From: Rhodopirellula sp.
GTDB taxonomy: Bacteria; Planctomycetota; Planctomycetia; Pirellulales; Pirellulaceae
DNA: 64,000 bases
Assembly (NCBI GenBank): GCA_002701385.1
Contig: NZVD01000051.1
Coordinates: 63,317 to 127,316 of the forward strand
Reading direction: 5' to 3'
Positions 27,066 through 35,303 of this stretch are shown here, one piece after another. The notes under the pieces were generated by a model that ran no database searches, had not been told where the DNA came from, and worked only from the letters and a program-made list of their open reading frames with translations. Position 1 is the stretch's first letter, and each line of letters begins with the position of its first letter. Position numbers and translations under genes: made by a program.

Positions 27066-27560
27066 TTAATCGGCCTTGTGTAACAAGACAATACATTCGG
27101 CCATGATCGCTTCACTTCGACCCACTGGGCCTACGTTTTCGCCTGTCTTACCTTTAAGGAAAACCTGACCAGTCTCTAGATTCATCGTCTCTTGGATACT
27201 TTGGATCATGGAGTCTCGGAAAGGACTGATTTTAGGCTGAGTGGCAAAAATCACACAGTCTAGATTAGTGATTTTCCAGCCGGCATTCCGGACTTTTGTG
27301 TAAGCGAGGCTGAGCATCTCACGGGAACAGCGATTGGCATTTTCGTCGGCAGTATTGGGGAATAAAGTACCGATGTCACCCAGACCTGCTGCCCCTAGCA
27401 CTGCGTCCGTGATGGCGTGTAATAAAACGTCGGCATCGCTATGGCCAACGAGATGCCAGTCGCAGTTAATCTGAACTCCGCCCAGCATCATCGGACCACC
27501 GCTTGCAAGCTGGTGTGTATCGTGGCCTAAGCCAATTCGGATGGGAGGAATGTCTGACAT
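27066..27560 (-). CDS. ispF: 2-C-methyl-D-erythritol 2,4-cyclodiphosphate synthase
   Basis: A 164-residue enzyme of the MEP isoprenoid pathway. The metal-binding DxH is in IGLGHDTHQL, and the GHSDADVLLHAITDAVLGAAGLGDIG block is diagnostic; GKTGENVGPVGRSEAI forms the C-terminal motif. It makes a precursor for isoprenoids such as the polyprenyl substrates of the UbiA gene 1.5 kb upstream, though the physical link may be fortuitous. Confidence 0.96.
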   Translation of the reverse strand: MSDIPPIRIGLGHDTHQLASGGPMMLGGVQINCDWHLVGHSDADVLLHAITDAVLGAAGLGDIGTLFPNTADENANRCSREMLSLAYTKVRNAGWKITNLDCVIFATQPKISPFRDSMIQSIQETMNLETGQVFLKGKTGENVGPVGRSEAIMAECIVLLHKAD

Positions 27561-27640
27561 GTCTGATGCCTGAGGTGACTGGGTATGAGCAAAACAGGAA
27601 ATCTAATTGCTACGTCTATGATACTGAAAAGAACGAGCGA

Positions 27641-28972
27641 TTAGACACTTTGATTTTGAGCAATGGCTTGAACTAGATGATTACAAAGTTCCGTGTCGAG
27701 CCAATCTCGGTCTTCTAAGATGGTCGAGCAATTTGATACGATCATTCCTCGTTGCGAGTCATCCGATACCGGCGCCCCATGAGAGCCTTTGATGAGTGTG
27801 GCATCCAGAGGGATGCTTTTGGTCGCCATGTCAAAATGTAACTCCACCGGATCATAACCGGGTTTGCGATGGATATCGACTGTACGTGCAAAGCCTGGAG
27901 CTTGTTGGTCGTCCAGCCACCAGTAATAGGCCTGCCAGCTATTGGAAGTGGAAACCAGGATCACTTCACCACTTCTCTCATGCTCCAGACCATATTTACC
28001 TCTCGCTTCACCGACCAAGACCTCGGAAATTCCCTCCAGATCTGCAAACAGAGTTTGGATTTGTTCGATGATTTCCGGGCATCCATCCTTCACGAAGATG
28101 TGGGAGAATTGATGGTCCACTAAAGCCCAGGCTGAAGAATCAAGGTCAAGGTGTTCACCGTCTTCCTGCTCTGTTACTTGCAATAGTCCAGCCTCTCGCA
28201 AGATTCGATTGGGGTAACTGACATGATCCACTTCGGTGATGACGTATTCGCTGGCAATAATCCAAACGACATTGTCTTCACCCAACGCATGATTGACTTC
28301 GGTGATGGTTTCTCCCAGAACTCGATCCAAATCGACAACGGACTGTTGGGCTTCCGGGCTATTGGGGCCGAGCTTTTGAGCTGCGTAATCCAGGTGAGGG
28401 ATGTAGAGGTAGGAGAATTGAGGTTTGAAATCGGAAATGGCTTTAACGGCACTTTGGAGAATCCACTCGGAAGACTTTATATTGGCCAGCGGCCCCCAAA
28501 AGTGTTGTAGAGGGAAATGGCCGAGCGCCTCCAGTAGGTCGCCGTAGTATTCCTGTGGTTGAGTGTAACACCAGAGCGATTCTGATCCGTCCGGATTGTG
28601 AACAGGTTTGGGCATACATATGTAATCGGCGCCGCTACCTTTACTGAGCATCGGAAACCATGCTAGTGATTTCAACTCGGGCGAGATGTCATGAAGTAAA
28701 TCCCAAATTTGTGGCGATTCGATTTTCTCATTCCAGGCCGTCCACATTTCCACTTCCTGTGATTCACGCCAGTAGAATCCGTTACCAATGACGCCGTGTC
28801 GGTTAGGAAGTTGACCGGTTAGCATCGTGGCTTGGGCTGGCCAGGTCACTGCGGGAAAACTGCTGGTTAAGCGTTGCTGTGCCCCATTTGCTGTTAATGC
28901 CTGTAGGTTTGGCATCTGAGCCAAATCCTGTTGGCGAAGTCCGGGGATGGTGCAATAGATGAAGTGTTTCAT
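27641..28972 (-). CDS. Alkaline phosphatase/nucleotide pyrophosphatase family protein, EboF-like
   Basis: A 443-residue phosphodiesterase of the alkaline-phosphatase superfamily. The nucleophilic threonine is in PAVTWPAQATMLTGQLPNRHG (split here: PAVTWPAQ then ATMLTG), followed by GNGFYW, IPHLDYAAQKLGP, ASEYVITEV and a late GSHGAP metal motif. No signal peptide is seen, so it is probably cytoplasmic. Proteins like this form part of the ebo cluster (EboF) together with a UbiA prenyltransferase (EboC) and a TatD hydrolase (EboB). Both are represented here: the UbiA gene is 61 bp upstream and an EboB fragment lies 4 kb upstream. The EboF assignment rests on that context. Confidence 0.75.
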   Translation of the reverse strand: MKHFIYCTIPGLRQQDLAQMPNLQALTANGAQQRLTSSFPAVTWPAQATMLTGQLPNRHGVIGNGFYWRESQEVEMWTAWNEKIESPQIWDLLHDISPELKSLAWFPMLSKGSGADYICMPKPVHNPDGSESLWCYTQPQEYYGDLLEALGHFPLQHFWGPLANIKSSEWILQSAVKAISDFKPQFSYLYIPHLDYAAQKLGPNSPEAQQSVVDLDRVLGETITEVNHALGEDNVVWIIASEYVITEVDHVSYPNRILREAGLLQVTEQEDGEHLDLDSSAWALVDHQFSHIFVKDGCPEIIEQIQTLFADLEGISEVLVGEARGKYGLEHERSGEVILVSTSNSWQAYYWWLDDQQAPGFARTVDIHRKPGYDPVELHFDMATKSIPLDATLIKGSHGAPVSDDSQRGMIVSNCSTILEDRDWLDTELCNHLVQAIAQNQSV

Positions 28973-29033
28973 GGTCTTGTAAATCTTAGTGTTCTTGAAG
29001 TGTATTGTGAGGCGTGGTCGTATTGGGCGTTAG

Positions 29034-30011
29034 TTAGGTGGCTCTGATCTTCTTACTAATGACTAGCATCGGTAGTAATAGGGCCAAAGTGCCGATAGCG
29101 AGCATGCGGTCACTGACAATTAAAATAACCGAAGCATCTAAAAAGATAAGCGACTTGAGGCAGCCGATCACACCAGCTTGTACTTTAGCTGGTACAGGAT
29201 CCGCGATTGCCAGTATGCAACGATACAGTGTTAGCATACCCAGCAAAGCGATAAGCATGGCTGCCGTGTCTGCGGTTAATCGCAACGGTGTGGTTGCAGG
29301 TAGGGTTTGAGGAAACATTGCCAGTCCAGTCAGTCCGGTTGCCATCGTTAACACCCCAAAGCTTAGAAGACCACGGCTACTAACTTTTGCCTCGGTACGG
29401 GCAAACCAAGTGAGTCCTGCCACGAAAACTCCGACGCTTCCGGCAATTAGTAAGTGGTGTTGAGCAAAGCCAAGAAAGATTGGGGATTCCGCATTAGCCA
29501 GACTCATGCCCAGCAAAATGTTGAAGACTCGGCAAAGTCCCATAGCGATCGGTGCAATGGGTGTTTGTTTCAGGATCCAATCATAAAGGACGACACTCAC
29601 TCCGACGGCAGTGGCCATGAGTAGCCCGTTGGTGCCTGCGGAGAGTCCGCAGAGGATACCAATAACTAAAAGGCCCCAGCCTAGTGTCTGAGCGTTGGCC
29701 AGAGAAATGTCACCTGCTGGAATCGGGCGGTTGTTGCGTTCTGCCGTGTCTCGCTCGACGTCAAAGACATCATTGAGGATCATCCCTGCGCTATAGAGGC
29801 AAAACGTGGCGGCCAACAAGCCAAGCAGCGGAAGGAGTTGTTCGGAGGGGAGGGAAGTGAATCCCAGATCAGCCTGAACGACGAAAAATCCCATGAGGAT
29901 ATTTGCAAATGCCGTAAAGACATTACCGATGCGCATCAGCTTCAAATAAGCCATTAGGGTCGAAGGCGAACGGGGCTGTTGAGGGTCAGCGTTTGCTTCT
30001 GTGTCACTCAT
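29034..30011 (-). CDS. UbiA-family prenyltransferase, EboC-like
   Basis: A 325-residue membrane protein with about eight to nine helices and the UbiA Mg-prenyl-diphosphate motif NDVFDVERDTAERNNRPIPAG (NDxxDxxxD). It should attach an isoprenoid to an acceptor in the membrane. The ATG overlaps the TGA stop of the upstream permease gene (ATGA), so translation is coupled to the ABC exporter. With the EboF-like gene downstream this matches the ebo gene set; by sequence alone other UbiA roles such as decaprenylphosphoryl synthesis are possible. Confidence 0.8.
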   Translation of the reverse strand: MSDTEANADPQQPRSPSTLMAYLKLMRIGNVFTAFANILMGFFVVQADLGFTSLPSEQLLPLLGLLAATFCLYSAGMILNDVFDVERDTAERNNRPIPAGDISLANAQTLGWGLLVIGILCGLSAGTNGLLMATAVGVSVVLYDWILKQTPIAPIAMGLCRVFNILLGMSLANAESPIFLGFAQHHLLIAGSVGVFVAGLTWFARTEAKVSSRGLLSFGVLTMATGLTGLAMFPQTLPATTPLRLTADTAAMLIALLGMLTLYRCILAIADPVPAKVQAGVIGCLKSLIFLDASVILIVSDRMLAIGTLALLLPMLVISKKIRAT

Positions 30012-30865
30012 GAACTAGCACTCCGATAACTCTTTAACGCTCGGACAAAAATTCGACGACTTACTGTTAGGCAGATCAGTGTTGCAAAAATAGAATAGCC
30101 TGCCAGTTGCCAGTAGTGTGTTTCCATGGTGTTGAGAGGCTTCGCCATAATGCGAGCGGGAATATTGACGACGAGCAGAACGGGAATCAGGAATGTGAAA
30201 AAGACCCATAACGCCATTCCCCAGCCGACTTTGTATATTTCCATTGGGTATCGTGAAAAGTTAGTAATGTAAAACCAGAAATTGTAGAGCGTTTGGTTTC
30301 GTCCCAGCCACACACTTGTCGACGCTAGTGTAATCATCACGCTGTACATAATGACCGTACCACAGGCAATGTAGAAGGGGTACATAAGTACCGCGCGCCA
30401 ATCCAGAATCAGTGGATTGGTTTCACGGGTGGTTAGTTGGAACAGGCTGTATCCAAGCAGAGTTAGACCCATGAATAGATTAGACAATGCTGCCCAGTCC
30501 ACGCGGGGGAATGAAATTACAAACTGGGTATCGATTGGTTTTAGTAACGCGAAATCCAGATTGCCTGACCGTATGAGCTCGCTGAACTGCTGAGCATTGG
30601 GCATAAAGAACGTCTGAACTAAACTGTTGATGATCCAGGTGGTTGCCAAAAAGACGAAGAACTCATCGCGTCCCCAACCGGTATCTTCTCCGATCGAATC
30701 GGTGTACTGGAAGACGATTAAGTAAAACCCAATATTCATAATAGTCCAGGACACCGTGGAGATGGATTGGAGAATGAAATTGGTGCGAAAGGACATGTCA
30801 CGCACAAGGCTGTTGCGAGCAAAGGTGAGGAATACACGTGAATAGGAAGGTCTGTATCCTGCCAT
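30008..30865 (-). CDS. ABC-2 type transporter permease (second subunit)
   Basis: A 285-residue protein with six hydrophobic helices and the look of the ABC-2 permease family formerly called DUF990 (PF06182): SFRTNFILQSISTVSWTIMN and RSGNLDFALLKPIDTQF, each a family hallmark. The ATG at 30865 is preferred to one 36 residues upstream because GGAGG lies just before it. It follows the first permease with 2 bp between genes and overlaps the UbiA gene. It forms a heterodimeric exporter with its neighbour and the ATPase. Confidence 0.85.
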   Translation of the reverse strand: MAGYRPSYSRVFLTFARNSLVRDMSFRTNFILQSISTVSWTIMNIGFYLIVFQYTDSIGEDTGWGRDEFFVFLATTWIINSLVQTFFMPNAQQFSELIRSGNLDFALLKPIDTQFVISFPRVDWAALSNLFMGLTLLGYSLFQLTTRETNPLILDWRAVLMYPFYIACGTVIMYSVMITLASTSVWLGRNQTLYNFWFYITNFSRYPMEIYKVGWGMALWVFFTFLIPVLLVVNIPARIMAKPLNTMETHYWQLAGYSIFATLICLTVSRRIFVRALKSYRSASS

Positions 30866-30867
30866 GG

Positions 30868-31716
30868 CTACCCTCCGAATCCACTGTAGCGATGAATGCC
30901 TCGATTTAGCATTACTCGTGATAGTACGACAAATGCCAGTAGCCAGCATGCTTCTACGCCCAACCCAAACCACAGTTCGTCTTGCTCAATGCGTCCTAAA
31001 AAGACAGCTGCCGGGAAGTATGCCAGATACTGAAACGGGAGAAGTCGGACCATTTGGTTCGCCCATTCCGGCAGCAGATCCAGTGGGAACATATGACCGG
31101 ACAGAAAAAAGTTGAGTAGGTTATAGACGAAGACAAGGGAGGTAACTTCAAGGAACCAAAATGAAACGAGGCCGAGGCTGGCTTCAATGAAGAAACCGAG
31201 CAGGAATCCCATGGTGAGTGCCAGCCCGTAGGCGACTAGCACGGTCGCCTCCGGCCAACCGTTCTCAAAGAATCCACGGCAAAGATAGAAGACCAGAGTA
31301 AACGGAATAATGGCGATCGCGTAGTAACAGAGTTTATGGGCGACTCGCGTGATTAATAGAAATCCGAGCAGGTCAATCGGTTGTATGAGGTATTTCTTAA
31401 TCTCCCCGTCCCGGACTTGCAGAGCGATCCCACTGCAAAGACCAGGCATGCTGGAAAAAGCTCGGCTGATCATCGTGAGCATATAGTAGGCCACTACGGC
31501 ATTGGCAGTGTAACCTTGAATAGCATTGTTGCCGGAAGCAGCAAAGATAGCACCCCAGAGAAAGACCTGCGTGATGATTGGCAGAAATCGCATGAGCGTT
31601 CCCAAGGCAAAATCACCTCGGTAGACAAAGCGTTCTTCCAGGGAAATTCGTAGAATAGTCCACCAGGTTTTTGCTCGGGATGAGAGCGAAGAGGAAGAGG
31701 AAACCGCGGTGGTCAT
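30868..31716 (-). CDS. ABC-2 type transporter permease (first subunit)
   Basis: A 282-residue six-helix membrane protein of the same ABC-2 (DUF990-like) class as the next gene, with the recurrent IQVRDGEIKKYLIQPIDLLGFLL-type loop and GHMFPLDLLPEWANQMVRLLPFQYLAYFPA region. Its ATG overlaps the TGA of the ATPase gene, giving translational coupling. Substrate is unknown; homologous exporters carry hydrophobic or cationic compounds. Confidence 0.85.
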   Translation of the reverse strand: MTTAVSSSSSLSSRAKTWWTILRISLEERFVYRGDFALGTLMRFLPIITQVFLWGAIFAASGNNAIQGYTANAVVAYYMLTMISRAFSSMPGLCSGIALQVRDGEIKKYLIQPIDLLGFLLITRVAHKLCYYAIAIIPFTLVFYLCRGFFENGWPEATVLVAYGLALTMGFLLGFFIEASLGLVSFWFLEVTSLVFVYNLLNFFLSGHMFPLDLLPEWANQMVRLLPFQYLAYFPAAVFLGRIEQDELWFGLGVEACWLLAFVVLSRVMLNRGIHRYSGFGG

Positions 31717-32774
31717 TCTGCTTCTCCGACTTGCGTGTCATTCGACCTTGATAATCCCAATTCTGATTGAGTCGCAGACGTTTCGGAAACCCTGGCAAAC
31801 ACATCCGCAATGACTTCTTCGAGCGGTGGTTCTTCCACGATCAGGTCGTCGATGTCATAGGCATCAAGGATTGCCGTCAGCATTGCCGGAACATCATCCC
31901 GTGTCACTCCCAGTTTCACTCGAGGTGCTTCATGATGGACGATGTGGCCAAAGCGTTTAAGTGAACCCAGTAGCCTCTTATCGATGGGGTCAGCAAACTG
32001 AAGTGTGACCAGTTTGCGGTTAGTCGTTTCATCAATAATTCCGGAAAGTGACCCGTCATATTGAATCTGTCCGTCGGCGATGATGACCACTCGTTTACAG
32101 AGGGCGGCGACATCCTTCATGTAATGGCTTGTAAGCAGAATGGTTATTTTTCGCTTTTCCTGATAGTACTTCAGGAACTGTTGAATATTGTGCTGGGCTA
32201 CCACATCTAAACCAATGGTTGGTTCATCCAGAAAGAGAACTTCCGGACTGTGGAGCAAGGCGGCGGTGAGCTCCATCTTCATTCGTTCGCCCAGCGACAA
32301 TTCCCGTACAGGCTGACTGAGTAGCTCGCGTAGTCCCAGTAGGTCGGAGAGTTCGTCGAGAGTGTGTTGGAAGGTATCCGGTTCGATACCATAGATTTGC
32401 TGATGGAGTCGGAAGGATTCTTGAGCCGGTAAGTCCCACCACAACTGGTTCTTTTGTCCCATGACCAGTGCAAAGCGACGGCGGTAATCGTTTTCCCGTC
32501 GCCAGGGAATGTGTCCCATCACGGTGGCTGAACCGGCCGTCGGGTGAATGACACCCGATAATAACTTCAAAGTCGTCGTCTTCCCGGCTCCATTAGGACC
32601 AAGGAAGGCTACGAATTCCCCCTGTTCCACCTGCAGGTCGATACCTCGAACGGCTTGGACTTCTTTGTATTTACGTTTAAATAACCCTTTGATGGAGGCG
32701 CGCAGGCCTTCTTTCTTTTGGTAGACCCGATAGGTCTTCTGCAGGTTATTGAGTTCAATCAAAGCCATAGGCAT
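31713..32774 (-). CDS. ABC exporter ATP-binding protein
   Basis: A 353-residue ATPase. All motifs are intact: Walker A GPNGAGKTTT, Q-loop MGQKNQLWWDLP (the QKNQLWWDLP form is typical of ATPases paired with ABC-2/DUF990 permeases), signature LSLGERMKMEL, Walker B VLFLDEPTIGLD and switch His in TSHYMKD. A C-terminal DrrA-like extension of about 90 residues follows. A second in-frame ATG lies two codons inside. A TATAAT hexamer (complement of 32777-32782) ends only two bases before the first ATG, so a leaderless message is possible. Confidence 0.9.
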   Translation of the reverse strand: MPMALIELNNLQKTYRVYQKKEGLRASIKGLFKRKYKEVQAVRGIDLQVEQGEFVAFLGPNGAGKTTTLKLLSGVIHPTAGSATVMGHIPWRRENDYRRRFALVMGQKNQLWWDLPAQESFRLHQQIYGIEPDTFQHTLDELSDLLGLRELLSQPVRELSLGERMKMELTAALLHSPEVLFLDEPTIGLDVVAQHNIQQFLKYYQEKRKITILLTSHYMKDVAALCKRVVIIADGQIQYDGSLSGIIDETTNRKLVTLQFADPIDKRLLGSLKRFGHIVHHEAPRVKLGVTRDDVPAMLTAILDAYDIDDLIVEEPPLEEVIADVFARVSETSATQSELGLSRSNDTQVGEAE

Positions 32775-32867
32775 TGATTATAGAGACCAAAGGCGCGAAG
32801 CGTGAGTCCTCAATGGGCGGTTCTATTGAAAGGTTTGTATGAAACGCCTTCAATGAATCGAATTTAG

Positions 32868-33221
32868 TTATTGAGGTGGAGAGAAATTGAAGTTTTGACT
32901 TTGGCTGAAAAACTCAATAGGCTTTTCATAAACAACTTTACGAATGAGTGCTTCGCTGTGCCCGCGACGTCGCATTTCTAAAATTAAATCCGGAACTGCC
33001 GTCGGTTTACTCGGACCCCAATCGCCTGCTGAATTAACTAGCAGACGTTCCGCTCCACACATTTCGGTGATGTCTGTTGCTCGTTGTGGTGTGCATTTGG
33101 TGACCGGGTAAAGTGTCATTCCGGCCCGGAACTCGCGGTCCAGCACTTGTTGTGCACTTAGCGCTAGCGTGATGACATCACTTCTTAATGCTGGCTTGTA
33201 GTTTACTTCTTCACCTAGCTT
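32868..33221 (-). pseudogene. EboB-like TatD-family hydrolase, C-terminal fragment
   Basis: The frame is open from a stop at 33222-33224 to 32868 and translates to about 118 residues. The last 95 match the C-terminal part of EboB-type TatD hydrolases: QQVLDREFRAGMTLYPVTKCTP, GAERLLVNSAGDWGPSKP, EMRRRGHSE and PIEFFSQ. The N-terminal two thirds, including the HxH metal site and the DHVEEHT segment that should lie just before, are missing; the sequence upstream (LGEEVNYKPALRSDVITLA) does not match. No convincing start exists apart from a GTG at 33146. It is best read as a relic of a once complete gene. Confidence 0.75.
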
Positions 33222-33258
33222 CTAATTGAATGAAGTGTAAATCAAGATGGATAGACGA

Positions 33259-33294
33259 ACAAAGCCAGCACCTTTTTACAGGAGCTAGCTTTGT
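33259..33294 (-). terminator. Hairpin downstream of the coiled-coil protein gene
   Basis: acaaagccagc (33259-33269) and gctagctttgt (33284-33294) form an 11-bp stem with one G-U pair on the minus strand. It lies 28 bp after the coiled-coil protein gene. The T-rich 3' flank is weak (GTTCGTC), so this is a likely but imperfect terminator. The left arm also shares a 9-bp inverted match with 33189-33197. Confidence 0.5.
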
Positions 33295-33321
33295 GCTGAG
33301 TGGGTATTTGGGTGACTGTCT

Positions 33322-34833
33322 TTAGAAGGCTCCGCCACTTTCGCTACGGCGAGGTGGGAAACGAAGCTGATTTCGTTTGTCTTCATCGGGCAAGGTTGGC
33401 TTGACCAATGGTTCCGGTGTTTCATTGTCAAATCCCGACCCTAATCCAGTGGAGGATTTGACGTTTTTATAGCCGGCGTAATTGAGCAGCGTGTTGATCG
33501 TAATAGATTCAACATTGTAATCCTTAGCCCGCGTTTCAAACCGATTGTAGGTCTGACGGTCGATATTCAAAATCGTGTCTGTTTTACCTCGGACAAGGTA
33601 CTGTGTATCAACGGTAATACCACCTTCGCGAATCAGGTTGGCAGCATCTGCTTCTGCTGAGTTGTCGATGGACAATTCAGCATCGATTACACCACCAGCT
33701 GACCGGATAATGTTTTTCACTCGATCGCGGTCGCTCTTACCATCTCCGTCGATATCAAAGTATCCAATCAGAGCGAAGTGTACGCTGATTCCTCGTTGCC
33801 AGAGAGGAGAATAAATCTGGTCACCGATCAGAATCGGATCGTTGATGCTATCTTCCACAATTCGACATTCTGCAAAATCACCATCGATGATTTTCAGTAC
33901 TTCAATTCGTCCTTTGATATCTTCAGGACCACGCATCACACCTAATTGAGTCGTTGGGTAGACGCTGAACGTCGTCAATGGTTTTAAATCGTCAGTACTT
34001 CCGATGTTGATCCAAACTGTTCCGGAGGCTTCATTGACCGAAGTGATTTTTCCATCGGGTATTTCGAATCGCTCACTCTTCGGACGAGCTTTGAGCTGGG
34101 TGACCAGATTGTTTTCGGCCTGATCGTCGAGACGTTTTTGGGCGTCGGCGATCTGGTTGTCACGGTTGGCGATTTCCTGGTCCTTCGCTGCGAGTGCCTG
34201 CGTGTGCTTTTGTTTGGCAGCATCGATTCCTGCCGAGGTAGCTTGACGGTCGGCCCGGAAAGTTGCTAGGTCTTCCACGGCCGTGGTGATTTTTGCTTGT
34301 GTGTCGGTGAACTGGGTGGCTGTGTCAGTCCGTTGGCTGTCTCGCAATGCGACCATCTGTTTGTTCAGTGCAGCCACCTGAACCTGCAGTTGTTTTTTCT
34401 CGTTGAGAAGTGTTTTGTTGCGATCAGATAGTGCTTTCGCGACGGTGACATAGTTTACATCCGTTCCGGCAGGAACTAACCCGGGATACGATATCTTAAA
34501 TGCCTCGAAAGCCTGTTCGACGCTTTCCACTTCACCCTTAGCCGAAGTTACATCCTCTTCGTTCTCAGTTTCGTTCCATTCGTCGCGTTCTTCGATCGTT
34601 CCGATACCGACCATAGGTTGGATCGTTTGCGAAACGTAGTTGAAATTGGCTGCTTTTGTAAGCGCAACTTTTTCTTTGGCTTCTGCAGCTTTCGTTTTAG
34701 TCTTTTCGGCTTCCACGGATTGGAATACCAAAGTTAATGCGATGAGCAATCCGATCGACGTCATGACCGAAAGAATAAAAGCCACCTTAAGAACGGTGCT
34801 TTCGTTATTTGATTGTTTTTTTCGTTTAGCCAT
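33322..34833 (-). CDS. Membrane-anchored coiled-coil protein of unknown function
   Basis: A 503-residue protein not assigned to a named family. A basic start and one helix (residues 14-38) make an inner-membrane anchor. Residues 40-250 are charged with two coiled-coil stretches (LLNEKKQLQVQVAALNKQMVALRD and AAKQKHTQALAAKDQEIANRDNQ). A beta-rich domain follows (KITSVNEASGTVWINIG, FSVYPTTQLGVM). Near residues 355-400 there is an EF-hand-like loop DIDGDGKSD followed by RVKNIIRSAGGVIDAEL, which recalls a BRCT fold; neither is firm. The tail is Pro/Arg-rich. It is transcribed away from polA. Confidence 0.7.
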   Translation of the reverse strand: MAKRKKQSNNESTVLKVAFILSVMTSIGLLIALTLVFQSVEAEKTKTKAAEAKEKVALTKAANFNYVSQTIQPMVGIGTIEERDEWNETENEEDVTSAKGEVESVEQAFEAFKISYPGLVPAGTDVNYVTVAKALSDRNKTLLNEKKQLQVQVAALNKQMVALRDSQRTDTATQFTDTQAKITTAVEDLATFRADRQATSAGIDAAKQKHTQALAAKDQEIANRDNQIADAQKRLDDQAENNLVTQLKARPKSERFEIPDGKITSVNEASGTVWINIGSTDDLKPLTTFSVYPTTQLGVMRGPEDIKGRIEVLKIIDGDFAECRIVEDSINDPILIGDQIYSPLWQRGISVHFALIGYFDIDGDGKSDRDRVKNIIRSAGGVIDAELSIDNSAEADAANLIREGGITVDTQYLVRGKTDTILNIDRQTYNRFETRAKDYNVESITINTLLNYAGYKNVKSSTGLGSGFDNETPEPLVKPTLPDEDKRNQLRFPPRRSESGGAF

Positions 34834-35303
34834 CTTGCTAATTAACTCCGTGTCCGTTGATTCAGTGCGATAATCGCACTGCCTGACTCAGACACATATT
34901 ATAGAAAGGATAATGGGCCCAATCCTGTGTTGATATAACAATACTACTTCATTTTGTATCGTCTTTCTAACAGAAGTTCACCCAACCTGTCTGTTCAGCC
35001 CCTAAATACTGGTTAACTGGAATATTCGTCAAAGTTTGACATAGACATTTGCTCATCATCGTCCCAGTCAGTTCAGAGGAGAATTGCTCGCGATCCAACT
35101 TGCTTGAAACGTTAAAACCAGGTTGAAATCATTGATTCGCATTTCACGACGGCCGTCAATTGGCTATCGATGCGTTACAATCACTAACAAGTGAAACAGG
35201 AGGGTTGGAGCCGAAAGGAAGCAATCCTGATGAGGCGAGAGGTGACTTCCCGAGGTCGATCACGCCTTCTATTTATAGAAGCAGATGCAGGAATTGGGAA
35301 CGA
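34834..35303. other. 470-bp divergent intergenic region before polA
   Basis: It separates the coiled-coil protein gene (minus) from polA (plus). Apart from the minus-strand TATAAT and stem-loop, a TTGACA (35036-35041) faces polA but lacks a clear -10. The reading frame of polA stays open back to 35160 (TTG), but the extra 48 residues do not look like protein of the family. Confidence 0.5.
34850..34903 (-). promoter_or_regulatory. TATAAT box and 5'-terminal stem-loop of the coiled-coil protein gene
   Basis: On the minus strand TATAAT (34903-34898) is followed by a nested hairpin: outer arms GTGTC/GACAC (34895-34891 with 34854-34850) and inner arms CAGTGCGA/TCGCACTG (34881-34874 with 34870-34863, loop of three). 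The hairpin would begin near the transcription start. No good -35 box is seen. Confidence 0.55.

Noticed and set aside
35160..35303. TTG-initiated extension of DNA polymerase I
   Set aside because: The 48 added residues do not resemble polymerase I and are in a region that looks like a promoter; the ATG at 35304 has better upstream sequence.
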